This document shows positions 56,039 to 64,000 of a stretch of 64,000 bases of DNA, piece after piece. Within the stretch, counting starts at the first letter, position 1, and each line of letters opens with the position of its first letter. The stretch is taken from positions 496,001 through 560,000 of the forward strand of contig NZ_VFWZ01000001.1 in the NCBI RefSeq assembly GCF_006443095.1. The letters run 5' to 3'. The DNA is from Aquimarina algicola (GTDB lineage Bacteria > Bacteroidota > Bacteroidia > Flavobacteriales > Flavobacteriaceae). The position numbers were made by a program, and so were the translations under genes. The notes under the pieces are model-generated. The model worked only from the letters and a program-made list of their open reading frames with translations, was not told the origin of the DNA and ran no database searches.

Positions 56039-57136
56039 CTAATAAAAATGACCATCTCTGTTCAACAAACTAAAAGTATTCGTATCTAAGTTTGTTTCAT
56101 TATGAGCTAGTCCCTTTTTGGTTACTTTATGAGTAAAAATTGTTTTATATCGTTTTGTTATCGTTTCTGATAATTTAGTGTCATCTGTAAAGATGAATTT
56201 TGCTTTTTTTCTGGTAAAATTTTCGATCAATGCATCTACACATACATCATAGTTTGAATCATCACCTACCAGAAAATATTTTACATTTAATTCATTGTAA
56301 TTAACAACATAGGATATAAATCCGATAATTACTTTATCTTTTATAATTTTTACGTTATGAATATGAATATTATCACTTGTACCGGTTTGTAAAGTTTTAT
56401 AAGATTGCTTGCCCAAAACCGGTAATTGTGTGTATTGTGTATTGCTTATCTGCCAATTAATGTATTCTTTGGTTTTGTGAATAAGGTCATTCTTGCATAG
56501 AGGTTCTATAAAACTCCATGTCTCATCATCTATTCTATTTACATAATCATAAATCAAAGATTTTGTAGTTTTTTTAAATTTAGATTTGTTTACCCCTCTT
56601 ATTACTGTACCCGAAAATGCATCGATTTTATTCAAGAAAAACCTAAATGATTTTAAGAATTTAAACCTTCCTATTAGCATAGAAGCATCAACACTAAAAA
56701 ATATAGTATGCCGTAATCTTGAAGCAATTACGGTAAATGGTTGTTTTTCATAAAATGCATTTACATTTTCTGCATAAGATTTGATTAACACTTGTTTTCC
56801 TGTAAGATTGACTGCTTCGTTATAAATATATGTCCCCAAAACAGTGTCTTTGTATTTTTTATCAACCCACCAAGAAATCATCCAATACACTTTTTGAGTC
56901 TCATCATTGGCAATATTTGCCAAATCAGGAAACATGTAAATAAAAGATACCATTTTTTGATTTTCGTAAGCTAAAACCCCACAGTAATCATCATCTGCTA
57001 TTCTTGGGTTCGACAACAACCAAAATGCTTTACTTTTTGGAAGTGGATTAAGCTCATTCTGCCAATAAGTATTCTTATCAATACCCTCTTTGAGCATTTT
57101 TTTGGTTATGTGTATTATTTCTAAATCTTTACTCAT
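56039..57136 (-). CDS. GNAT-fold protein, possible acyl/aminoacyl transferase
   Basis: A 365-residue protein. The first half has SKAFWLLSNP, YCGVLAYENQKMVSFIYMFP and YKDTVLGTYIYNEA, which give a GNAT-like beta sheet with the acetyl-CoA loop degenerate. FYEKQPF is near residue 128. The second half may be a second GNAT-like repeat (IGFISYVVNYNEL). It lies between the pglC-like gene at 57151 and the adenylation gene. Transfer of the carrier-bound acid to an amino sugar is a reasonable guess; no close family was recognised. Confidence 0.6.
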   Translation of the reverse strand: MSKDLEIIHITKKMLKEGIDKNTYWQNELNPLPKSKAFWLLSNPRIADDDYCGVLAYENQKMVSFIYMFPDLANIANDETQKVYWMISWWVDKKYKDTVLGTYIYNEAVNLTGKQVLIKSYAENVNAFYEKQPFTVIASRLRHTIFFSVDASMLIGRFKFLKSFRFFLNKIDAFSGTVIRGVNKSKFKKTTKSLIYDYVNRIDDETWSFIEPLCKNDLIHKTKEYINWQISNTQYTQLPVLGKQSYKTLQTGTSDNIHIHNVKIIKDKVIIGFISYVVNYNELNVKYFLVGDDSNYDVCVDALIENFTRKKAKFIFTDDTKLSETITKRYKTIFTHKVTKKGLAHNETNLDTNTFSLLNRDGHFY

Positions 57137-57150
57137 TTAGCAATCAAAAC

Positions 57151-57756
57151 TTAATTATTTCCATTAAAGTACTCTGATGTTTGTTCTTTTGACAAGTTTA
57201 CATCTTCTTTTTGTAATACCTTTTGGATTGTCATCCATATAATTTTCATATCTAACAAAAAATTACAATGATCTACATACCATACATCAAACTCAAATTT
57301 TTTCTTCCATGTGATAGAATTTCTGCCGTTTACCTGAGCCCATCCTGTAATACCAGGTGTAACTTCATGTCTTCGTTTTTGGGTTTCATTATATACAGGT
57401 AAATATTCTATAATTAGTGGCCTTGGACCTATCAAAGACATCTCTCCTTTTAAAACATTAAATAATTGGGGAATTTCGTCTAAGGACGTTTTTCTCACAA
57501 AAGCTCCTATTTTGGTTATTCTATCCTTGTCAGGAAGTAAATCTCCGTTTTGATCTTTTTTGTCATTCATAGTTTTGAATTTTACAATACTAAAGATCTT
57601 TTCATTTTTTCCAGGTCGTCTTTGAATAAAAAATGGTGCTCCATTATTAGCAATTGCAAGAAATATAGTTGTCAATATAAAAACCGGAGAAAAAATAATC
57701 AATGCAGTTAATGCAAAACAAAAATCCAGAACTCTTTTTATAAAAAACTTATACAC
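57151..57756 (-). CDS. PglC-type phosphoglycosyl transferase 2
   Basis: A second 201-residue PglC-like protein, aligning end to end with that at 53561. The Asp93-Glu94 dyad lies in SLDEIPQL, so the conserved Pro is present here. IGPRPLIIEYL and PGITGWAQVNGRN are standard. It is the first gene of its transcript, with a candidate promoter 243 bp upstream (57999-58028). It probably primes the glycan on undecaprenyl phosphate. One of the two copies may use a modified sugar. Confidence 0.92.
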   Translation of the reverse strand: MYKFFIKRVLDFCFALTALIIFSPVFILTTIFLAIANNGAPFFIQRRPGKNEKIFSIVKFKTMNDKKDQNGDLLPDKDRITKIGAFVRKTSLDEIPQLFNVLKGEMSLIGPRPLIIEYLPVYNETQKRRHEVTPGITGWAQVNGRNSITWKKKFEFDVWYVDHCNFLLDMKIIWMTIQKVLQKEDVNLSKEQTSEYFNGNN

Positions 57757-58109
57757 TTTATTCTATTCTTTTTATGTAATCAAACTAGTTCGTAGAAGCA
57801 ATCATATAATATGGATACTTCGCCTTTATCAAATATTGTTTTCTACTAGTCATTACCAAATAATTTTTAATCATATAAATACTCAAAATGTATTTAGATA
57901 ATCAGTTTGTTTTAAAAAATTTAGGGGGATTGTTTAACATTTCTTTATACATTAGGGAATTATGAATGTTAAATCATGATTACATTAAGTAACGGGGTCA
58001 AATATACAATCAATATTTCAGTTTTCAACCTGAAAAATCGCATTTTTTAACAGAAATTTACATTTAAAAACATCTCCAAAAAAATAGAATATCGACCATA
58101 TTCTCAACA
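57757..58109. other. 353-bp gap holding the promoter for block 2
   Basis: No reading frame of use was found. The only supported element is the minus-strand promoter at 57999-58028. The long leader separates the GT4 gene from the pglC-like gene, so transcription probably restarts here. Confidence 0.5.
57999..58028 (-). promoter_or_regulatory. flavobacterial-type promoter of pglC-like operon
   Basis: On the minus strand TTG (58028-58026) is followed by exactly 19 nt and then TATATTTG (58006-57999), a close match to the Bacteroidetes primary sigma consensus of TTTG and TAnnTTTG. It lies 243 bp before the pglC-like gene, in the only gap inside block 2. The match was found by eye. Confidence 0.5.
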
Positions 58110-59255
58110 TTACAATTGTCGGTATTCTTCTAAAATTGAATCCCATAAAAGTTGTCGCTCATACCTACTAGTAATAGATTCTCGTGCTTTAGATGCCAAA
58201 CGTTCTCTAAGTGGTATATTTTCAACGAATTCTTTTAAAGCAAGAAATAGTTTTTCTGTATTTTTTGGAGGTATTATTACACCATTTGTTCCTTCTTCTA
58301 TAATTTCATTACAGCCATTAATATCTGTTACTACACTAGCCAATCCCATTGCGGCTGCTTGCATCACTACATTGGGGAACCCTTCTCTATAACTTGGAAA
58401 AGCTAAAATATCTGCAATAGCCAAATAAGGTCTTACATCATTTTGCCAACCCACAGAGATGATATTTGGGTTATTCAATATTTCTGTTTCTGTTTTTTCT
58501 AATAAAGGATCTAGTTCTTTTTCATAAGTTCCTACCAATAGTAATTTTACATCGTTATGGTCTGCATGTATTTTTGTAAAAGCAGAGATTAATTCATTTA
58601 TTCCTTTATCTTTTACTAGTCTTCCTACAAAAATAATTACGGTATCAGAATCACCTATTCCCAAATCAGAAGATAATTTTTTCTTTTGTTCAACAGAATA
58701 TAGGTCAGAATCAAAAAAAGAAGTGTCTATCCCGTTAGAGCTTCCATTTGCAATTACTTTTAGCTTTTTCTTTCTTGTGTATTTATTTTGAATAATGATA
58801 TCATTGAGTCCTTTAGAATTGGGATAAATTTTAGTAGCACATGCATATGTACATTTTTCTACAGTATCTAATAATAACCTTTTGGCACCCGATGCTTCTA
58901 ATAGTGGTAAACCTGCAATTGTATGAAGTCTATGCGGCACTCCAGCCAATTTTGCTGCCAACATAGATAATGTTCCTGCCTTTGGTGTGTGACTATGTAC
59001 AATAAATGGTTTTTCTTTTTTAAATATTTTGTACAAATTATAAACAGCCGCCAAATCCTTAAATGGTGTAATCTTACGGGTCATTTCTACAGGAATTACA
59101 CGTACATTTTCCTGCTGACCCACTGTTTCTAATTTCCCATCTCCTTCCCCAGAAACACCAATCACTTCATAATATTGGGACATAAACTTTAATTGCCCCT
59201 GTAATAGTTTACCCAATGATATGGGGACAGTAGTAACTCGTATTATTTTCTTCAT
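58110..59255 (-). CDS. GT4 family glycosyltransferase (PglA/CapM-like)
   Basis: A 381-residue GT-B enzyme with an N-terminal VTTVPISLGKLLQGQLKF opening, HSHTPKAG (about residue 89-96), and the C-terminal GRLVKDKGI and FPSYREGFPNVVMQ blocks, in which the first Glu of the E-x7-E motif lies. It is similar in type to PglA, which adds the second sugar to undecaprenyl-PP-bacillosamine. It is the first gene of block 2 on the minus strand and has its own candidate promoter upstream. Confidence 0.92.
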   Translation of the reverse strand: MKKIIRVTTVPISLGKLLQGQLKFMSQYYEVIGVSGEGDGKLETVGQQENVRVIPVEMTRKITPFKDLAAVYNLYKIFKKEKPFIVHSHTPKAGTLSMLAAKLAGVPHRLHTIAGLPLLEASGAKRLLLDTVEKCTYACATKIYPNSKGLNDIIIQNKYTRKKKLKVIANGSSNGIDTSFFDSDLYSVEQKKKLSSDLGIGDSDTVIIFVGRLVKDKGINELISAFTKIHADHNDVKLLLVGTYEKELDPLLEKTETEILNNPNIISVGWQNDVRPYLAIADILAFPSYREGFPNVVMQAAAMGLASVVTDINGCNEIIEEGTNGVIIPPKNTEKLFLALKEFVENIPLRERLASKARESITSRYERQLLWDSILEEYRQL

Positions 59256-59743
59256 TTTATTGATTGGTTAGATCTAATTTTTCCCTTGATCAAGTATTTA
59301 GTTTCACAAATATAATTATATGTTTTAGGTTTGAAACTTTAAAAAGAAAAATCAAAAAATAAGCTAATAAAAGATGAGTTAAATTTTTGAATAAATAATC
59401 CCTAAAAAGTAAAAACACTTATAACTATTAACATTTTTTAACATTTATAAAAGGTATTCAATATTATTGAAAAAAGAATTCAATATTATTCTCATAATTA
59501 CTTTAAAAACTGCTTTTTACCAGTAAATTTAATTATTATGATTCATCAGTAGAAAGAGATCAAATGATTGTTAATACACCGATAAAATACAAGTAAAACA
59601 GTTAAACAAGAACATAGTACTAGTAGATAAAAACAATTTTAAGTTTTTTTGTCAAATTTTAACATTTATTCGTCTTTTTTAACACAATTAAATCAAACAC
59701 ACTCCGTTTTGCTTTAATAATTAATCAAAAAAGTTGACCCCCA
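59256..59743. other. 488-bp divergent gap between GT4 gene and beta-helix lipoprotein
   Basis: There is no gene. A minus-strand promoter candidate lies at 59307-59336. A 13-bp direct repeat ATTCAATATTATT occurs at 59456-59468 and 59478-59490, 22 bp apart (two helical turns). Several TTAACATTT runs occur nearby. These may be regulator sites for the divergent genes. Nothing else was supported. Confidence 0.45.
59307..59336 (-). promoter_or_regulatory. flavobacterial-type promoter of GT4 gene
   Basis: On the minus strand TTTC (59336-59333) is followed by 18 nt and TATATTTG (59314-59307). The -7 box is a perfect TAnnTTTG; the -33 has one mismatch to TTTG. It lies about 52 bp before the GT4 start. 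Confidence 0.4.
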
Positions 59744-61849
59744 ATGAAAAAGTTATTAAGTTATGTAGTGATCTGCATGGCATTAACTGCTATATCATGT
59801 AGTAGTGAAAATGTCGATGATCTTATTCCAGACAGCGTAGATGGAGAAAATTCAGGTGATACATCTGACGAACCGGTAATTCCCGATACACCTCCAAACG
59901 TAATTACAACCCCTTGTGCTATTGATATTACTAAAATTGCAGCTAATTCCACTGTTATTTTGGATTGTGTACTTGATTTGAAAGGTGAAACAGTAACATT
60001 ACCTGCAAATGTAAAATTTGAGTTTGAAGGTGGCGATATTGTAGGAGATGGTAAATTAGTTTTTAATGGTGGTTCTATAGCCGGAGAGCTTTTAAGTTCT
60101 CAATTAGAAATTGAAGGTAATGTTGAACTGATCGATCCTGTTTTCAACTTCTTCCCTGTACGTTGGGGTATAATTGAAGGAAAAACGACGCAACCAAATG
60201 CTTTTCAAAATCATAAAGTTATTCAAAGTGTTGTAGATCTTGTAAAAGGTTTGGGTGCTACCACATTTGGTGTTAATAGAATGGACGCATATTTTGATAC
60301 AGATGACATTTTTGTAAATACTGTACGTTTACCATCTAATTTTCACTTCAAGATGACTGATAATACTAAAATGCGTGTTTTTCCTGTAGATAAAAGATTC
60401 TCTACAAGAATGTTTATGATTCAAGAAGAAGAAAATGTAACTATCTCTGGTGGATTTGTAATAGGTGACCGTAATGAAAGAGGAAGTACTCCTGCTAGTT
60501 CTGGTACTATGATCAATATTACAAGTGGTAAAGATATTTTAATAGAAAATGTACATATAAGTAATTCTGCAGTATCTGGTCTCACTGTAAATAGTGCACA
60601 ATTTGCTTCAGAACCTGATTATGATCCAAGTACTCGAGTAATCATACGAGGTTGTACATTTGATACCAATAGAAGAAACAATTTATCTGTAACAGATGGT
60701 TATGATATTCTTATCGAAGATTGTAAAGTCTATAGAGCAGGTATCGATACTCCTACTTCTCAAGGAAGTTCTCCAAAAGCGGGTATTGACGTTGAACCTG
60801 ATCAAGGACAAAAAGTAGATAAAGTTGTCGTAAGAAATAATATAGAAGAAGAAGGTGCAGGAGCTTCATTTATTGCCTCTGGTGGTAATGACATTACTTT
60901 TATTGGTAACACAATGCAAAGACCAATGGCTTATAATATTGCTTCTAATGTAAAGATCATCAATAACACAATAACAGCTGGTGGTATTGACGCCGGAATC
61001 AAAAATGATGTTGCCAGAAGATTAAATAAAGGAAATATTATTTCTGGAAATACAATTACAAACCCAGGTGGTGTTGGTATTAAAGCATATAATCAGGATA
61101 TCAAGATATTTGATAATAAAATTATGAACTGTGGTGTAGGTATCCTTCTTAATGCTCTTAAAAACGCAGAAATATATAATAACACGATCACCTCAGATAA
61201 TGATGATAGTTTTGGTATTAATGCTCAGGATTATGTTGATGATGTAACAATTAGAAATAACACAATTACAGTAAAAGGTAGATCAATGTACCTAGATATT
61301 GTAAATGCTCGTGATACTCATTCGAGTTATCGATTCTCTATAGTAGAAAATACATATGATACGGGAAAATTTGGTCTTGTCGCAGGAACTTCAGGTGTTA
61401 CTTTTGATAATAATACATTTAGTAACGGGATACGTTTTGACGCCTCCCAAAATGTTGTATTCAAAAATAATACGATCAAAAATAAGACTCCATTTACGAT
61501 TCATATCTCTAATAGTGCTAAATCCAAAAATATCACAATTACTGGTAATGATATAGAAAACACTGATCCTGATGGGCGTGGTAATGCCATATTAGGAAGC
61601 TCTACTGCAGGAACAGCATCCCAAGAAACGAATATCCTTATCAGAGATAATGATTTTAAAGTTAGAGGTTTCAATAACGGAATTAATATGAAAGGCTTTA
61701 ATAGAGTAACGGTAGAAAATAATAGAAGTAGGTCAGAAGACAGACCTTTTATATTCTTCCGTGGTAATAATTCTACTTTTGCCAATAATACTACATTAGA
61801 AGGAGTAACAACCAATGATATAGAAGGAACCAATAATACTATACGTTAG
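59744..61849 (+). CDS. right-handed parallel beta-helix lipoprotein
   Basis: A 701-residue lipoprotein, lipobox AISC with Cys19, then SSENVDD, an acidic stretch like the flavobacterial surface-export signal. A short linker rich in Pro, Asp and Glu precedes the domain. From about residue 215 to the end there are many short turns with an Asn-rich core (VRNNIEEE, ITGNDIEN, FKNNTIKN, VENNRSR), the right-handed beta-helix pattern of PbH1 families. Such folds are found in polysaccharide lyases, epimerases and glycosidases. The divergent glycan locus suggests a glycan substrate. Catalytic residues were not identified. Confidence 0.82.
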   Translation: MKKLLSYVVICMALTAISCSSENVDDLIPDSVDGENSGDTSDEPVIPDTPPNVITTPCAIDITKIAANSTVILDCVLDLKGETVTLPANVKFEFEGGDIVGDGKLVFNGGSIAGELLSSQLEIEGNVELIDPVFNFFPVRWGIIEGKTTQPNAFQNHKVIQSVVDLVKGLGATTFGVNRMDAYFDTDDIFVNTVRLPSNFHFKMTDNTKMRVFPVDKRFSTRMFMIQEEENVTISGGFVIGDRNERGSTPASSGTMINITSGKDILIENVHISNSAVSGLTVNSAQFASEPDYDPSTRVIIRGCTFDTNRRNNLSVTDGYDILIEDCKVYRAGIDTPTSQGSSPKAGIDVEPDQGQKVDKVVVRNNIEEEGAGASFIASGGNDITFIGNTMQRPMAYNIASNVKIINNTITAGGIDAGIKNDVARRLNKGNIISGNTITNPGGVGIKAYNQDIKIFDNKIMNCGVGILLNALKNAEIYNNTITSDNDDSFGINAQDYVDDVTIRNNTITVKGRSMYLDIVNARDTHSSYRFSIVENTYDTGKFGLVAGTSGVTFDNNTFSNGIRFDASQNVVFKNNTIKNKTPFTIHISNSAKSKNITITGNDIENTDPDGRGNAILGSSTAGTASQETNILIRDNDFKVRGFNNGINMKGFNRVTVENNRSRSEDRPFIFFRGNNSTFANNTTLEGVTTNDIEGTNNTIR

Positions 61850-61883
61850 TATTATTAAATTAAGTATTCTAAGAAAATGCGAT

Positions 61884-61915
61884 AAAGTCGTCCTCTTTTT
61901 AAGGGCGACTTTTTT
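61884..61915 (+). terminator. intrinsic terminator after beta-helix gene
   Basis: Stem AAGTCGTCC with GGGCGACTT (one G-U pair), 9-nt loop, T-run following. It lies 35 bp past the stop codon of the beta-helix gene. Confidence 0.7.
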
Positions 61916-62053
61916 AATTACATACCTCGCGTGAGCTCATATCTGAGTAATCATTAAATATATTAGAAATTTAGAGGCAAAAGTTGAAACATTCAAAACC
62001 TCAAGTATTGAGTAAAAATCCTTGATTGTATTTATTTAATAATCAATCACTTA

Positions 62054-62335
62054 TTAGTGCACATAATCCCTATACAAAGCACCATTCCACAACAAGATAC
62101 CCGTTTCTTCTTCAAAGATCTGAACGGTTACAGGAAAACTATATTTTGACTTACGTCTTGATATTTCCTTTCCTATTTGTTGTAAACATTCTTGTGTTCC
62201 TCCAATTGCAAATACCTCTACAAATTCACTCTCATAACTATAACAAGAATATGGAGGAACATCAATTTTACCAATAGAAATTTCACATCTAAAATCTGGA
62301 TGAATCAGCTTGTCTAGTTGTTCTTTGAAGGTCAT
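62054..62335 (-). CDS. small protein of unknown function
   Basis: A 93-residue cytoplasmic-type protein with no signal peptide: MTFKEQLDKLI at the start, a GGTQECLQQIGKEI segment in the middle, then a strand-rich end (VQIFEEETGILLWNGAL). It lies alone between the beta-helix gene and the next plus-strand gene. An overlapping plus-strand frame is a shadow. No family was recognised. Confidence 0.5.
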   Translation of the reverse strand: MTFKEQLDKLIHPDFRCEISIGKIDVPPYSCYSYESEFVEVFAIGGTQECLQQIGKEISRRKSKYSFPVTVQIFEEETGILLWNGALYRDYVH

Positions 62336-62593
62336 AATACTAGGGTTTTTAAGAGTTAAAATATAAAATAACTTGTGTCTTTGATAAATTGATTATTTAT
62401 CTCGTAGTTTATATACAACCTCTAATTCATCAGCTTTATTGTTCAAATAGTGAAAAATAAATACAATTTTAAGATCTTATAGTGGGTAATCAGTAAAAAA
62501 CATTAAATATTTTAAATGAATTAGTTATTTGTCTTTTTTAATATTGTAATTTGTTTTCAAACATAATTATGTGATTAGCAACTCTTCTAAATA

Positions 62594-63256
62594 ATGCAAA
62601 AAAAACGATTCCTTATATATCTACTCCTATTTACTTCTACTCTACTCTTATCATGTATATCGCAAAAACAGGATATGGAAATTAGATATACCAGCCTTAA
62701 TGATTTTGATGCTCATTATATATTTGATCTTAATAATAACATCAAAGGAATACATAGGATACACAAATATGCTTCAGAAGAAATAAAAGCTCAAAAGCAT
62801 GTAATTGATTCTTTATTAAAGTCTGGATATGCTGATCATTTGCCTAAAACGTATCAAGAGCATCTTTATAACCCTTCTTTATCGCTAACTGCAACTGATA
62901 TATACATGTATACACCTCCTAAATTATTAGATCGAGTCCGTGACGAAGAATTAGTTATTTGGTATGAATTTAATGAAGAGACATTTACGATAAAAGAAAT
63001 TCATATTGGTAATAGTTATCAATCCTTATCACACAATATCAAAACAACAAAAACTAATAATCTATGTACATTTAATATTGATTCTGATCAACTTACACTT
63101 AATATATTATATCAAATCTTTGAAAAAATAAAGAAGTTAAAATATCAATTAGATCATGAAACGTTTACTTATCAAATAACTATCAATCCAAACAAAAAAG
63201 TATTAGAGATCACATATCACAATAAAGGTAATTCACTTTTGTTAGATTTTAAGTAG
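62594..63256 (+). CDS. lipoprotein of unknown function
   Basis: The 220-residue product has a signal peptide ending in a lipobox (LLLSC, Cys21). The mature part begins ISQKQD, without an acidic cluster directly after Cys, so periplasmic or inner-face outer-membrane location is more likely than surface. Features include LTATDIYMYTP and LVIWYEFNEETFTIKEI. Family unknown. The next gene starts 35 bp downstream, so the two may be co-transcribed. Confidence 0.6.
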   Translation: MQKKRFLIYLLLFTSTLLLSCISQKQDMEIRYTSLNDFDAHYIFDLNNNIKGIHRIHKYASEEIKAQKHVIDSLLKSGYADHLPKTYQEHLYNPSLSLTATDIYMYTPPKLLDRVRDEELVIWYEFNEETFTIKEIHIGNSYQSLSHNIKTTKTNNLCTFNIDSDQLTLNILYQIFEKIKKLKYQLDHETFTYQITINPNKKVLEITYHNKGNSLLLDFK

Positions 63257-63291
63257 AAGAGATATAATAAGATCATTTATAATAACCAATA

Positions 63292-64000
63292 TTGAAAAAG
63301 AAGCACTTGGATACAACAAATAGGATCAAAAATATTGCTATCAAAAGTCTAAAAAGAAGTATACAATCAGTTTTAGTTTTTTTAATCATTGGAATTTGTT
63401 ATTTGAATTTCTCAATGTATTATGCTCCTAAGTTTAGAAAATCAAATGATGACTCTTATAATCTAGATGTTTATCATCAATTAATTTTTTTGAAAAAAGA
63501 ACTTCGAGACGATGCAGGAGTACGCATGCAAAAACTATTTCCAGAGGGATTTATGTTCATCAACTCATTATATGGATTGGCCTGGGTAAATTTAATTCAA
63601 GATATCGATAAAGATTCTGCACTATTTAATGAAGGGATTAACGAAATAAACTGGTCAATCCAACAAATTAACTCAACATACGCAAAACAAATTTTTGACA
63701 AAGATCTACCACTAGAGTATGGTGCATTTTATAAAGGTTGGTCAAATTATGTATTAGGTAGTAAGCTAAAAATTCTATCTGAACCGGAAAGGGATTCAAG
63801 TGAAATAAATCTATTTAAGAGTAACTGTAATCAAATTATTGAAGTAACCAACCATTCAGACTCACCTTATATTGAATCATACAGAAAACTGACTTGGCCT
63901 GCAGATATTACAGTTGCAATGGCATCTGTAAGTATTCATGATCAAATCTTTGAACCTCAATTTCAAAAAGAAATTAAAAAATGGGTTAGCAAGGTAAAAC
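63292..64000 (+). CDS. membrane-anchored protein, 3' truncated by the window edge
   Basis: A frame from a TTG at 63292 stays open to the window end, giving about 236 residues. A lysine/arginine-rich start precedes one membrane segment (about 28-45, SVLVFLIIGICYLNFSM). The outer part is helical with FPEGFMFINSLYGLAW and a later KLTWPADITVAMAS motif. The WPAD pattern resembles linalool dehydratase/isomerase-like alpha-barrel proteins, but this is a weak hint. The first internal ATG is residue 46, after the membrane segment, so TTG is more likely. Confidence 0.5.
   Translation, partial: MKKKHLDTTNRIKNIAIKSLKRSIQSVLVFLIIGICYLNFSMYYAPKFRKSNDDSYNLDVYHQLIFLKKELRDDAGVRMQKLFPEGFMFINSLYGLAWVNLIQDIDKDSALFNEGINEINWSIQQINSTYAKQIFDKDLPLEYGAFYKGWSNYVLGSKLKILSEPERDSSEINLFKSNCNQIIEVTNHSDSPYIESYRKLTWPADITVAMASVSIHDQIFEPQFQKEIKKWVSKVK

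Noticed and set aside
62026..62277. Plus-strand 83-aa frame opposite the small minus-strand gene
   Set aside because: Composition is poor and it overlaps the more protein-like minus-strand frame; neither is certain, but the minus one has a better balance of charged and hydrophobic residues.

Overview
The window is AT-rich, coding-dense DNA from a marine-type member of the Bacteroidetes, most likely family Flavobacteriaceae. An Aquimarina-like genus is a guess from gene content. Supporting signs are the near absence of purine-rich ribosome binding sites, several TTG starts, TAnnTTTG-type -7 promoter boxes, many lipoproteins, head-GIN (DUF2807) and DUF4097-like proteins, and a bacteroidete-style Lon and CysE/CysM pair. 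No tRNA, rRNA, CRISPR array, insertion sequence or replication origin was seen.

Region by region. 1-8915 is ordinary chromosome: the 5' part of a PgpH-like 7TM-HD protein, a thiolase, an NlpC/P60 protein, two GNAT enzymes, a TetR regulator with its SDR target flanked by matching operators, a TfoX-like protein, a DUF2461 protein, cysE-cysM and an NTF2-like protein. 9527-22676 is an accessory island for contractile-injection (type VI-like) secretion. It holds VgrG, a 56-residue ORF, a LysM-type protein, a DUF4280 PAAR-like tip, a 921-residue protein with an internal OmpA domain, a run of unknown genes in an A-B-B-B-A order (A = related small lipoproteins, B = three tandem paralogues), a Tle1/DUF2235 phospholipase-like effector and a DUF2931-like lipoprotein as likely immunity protein. 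No T6SS sheath, baseplate or ClpV gene is present. 22790-35558 is mostly housekeeping: recQ, a MOSC protein, a divergent TruA-like protein, a BON/LysM protein, cmk, an MreB paralogue without mreC/mreD, lon with an operator-like palindrome, and an ECF sigma / membrane protein / DUF4097-like / head-GIN operon.

35709-59255 is a surface-glycan locus in two minus-strand blocks. Block 1 (36443-42748) encodes Wzc kinase, Wza exporter, a PglF/WbpM-type 4,6-dehydratase and a PglE-type aminotransferase, with the CapC/YwqE phosphatase converging on wzc. An MBOAT acyltransferase and SGNH esterase pair and a few metabolic genes (PNPOx-like, GNAT-DUF4440, phosphofructokinase) lie between the blocks. Block 2 (48943-59255) encodes a GT4 glycosyltransferase, two PglC-type phosphoglycosyl transferases, an adenylation enzyme, an acyl/peptidyl carrier protein, three GNAT/FemAB-fold proteins and a fusion of a PglD/NeuD acetyltransferase to an FAD/NAD(P)-binding enzyme. 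Together the two blocks hold a full set for UDP-bacillosamine-type sugar synthesis (PglF, E, D) and priming (PglC), plus what looks like a cassette that activates an amino or carboxylic acid and places it on the glycan. No Wzx flippase or Wzy polymerase is in the window. 59744-64000 carries a large parallel beta-helix lipoprotein next to the glycan locus, then poorly recognised secreted proteins and a truncated membrane-anchored ORF at the right edge.

The two best places to look for something undescribed are the A-B-B-B-A block of the VgrG island (16094-19990) and the ligase-carrier-GNAT cassette bracketed by two pglC-like genes (53561-57756).
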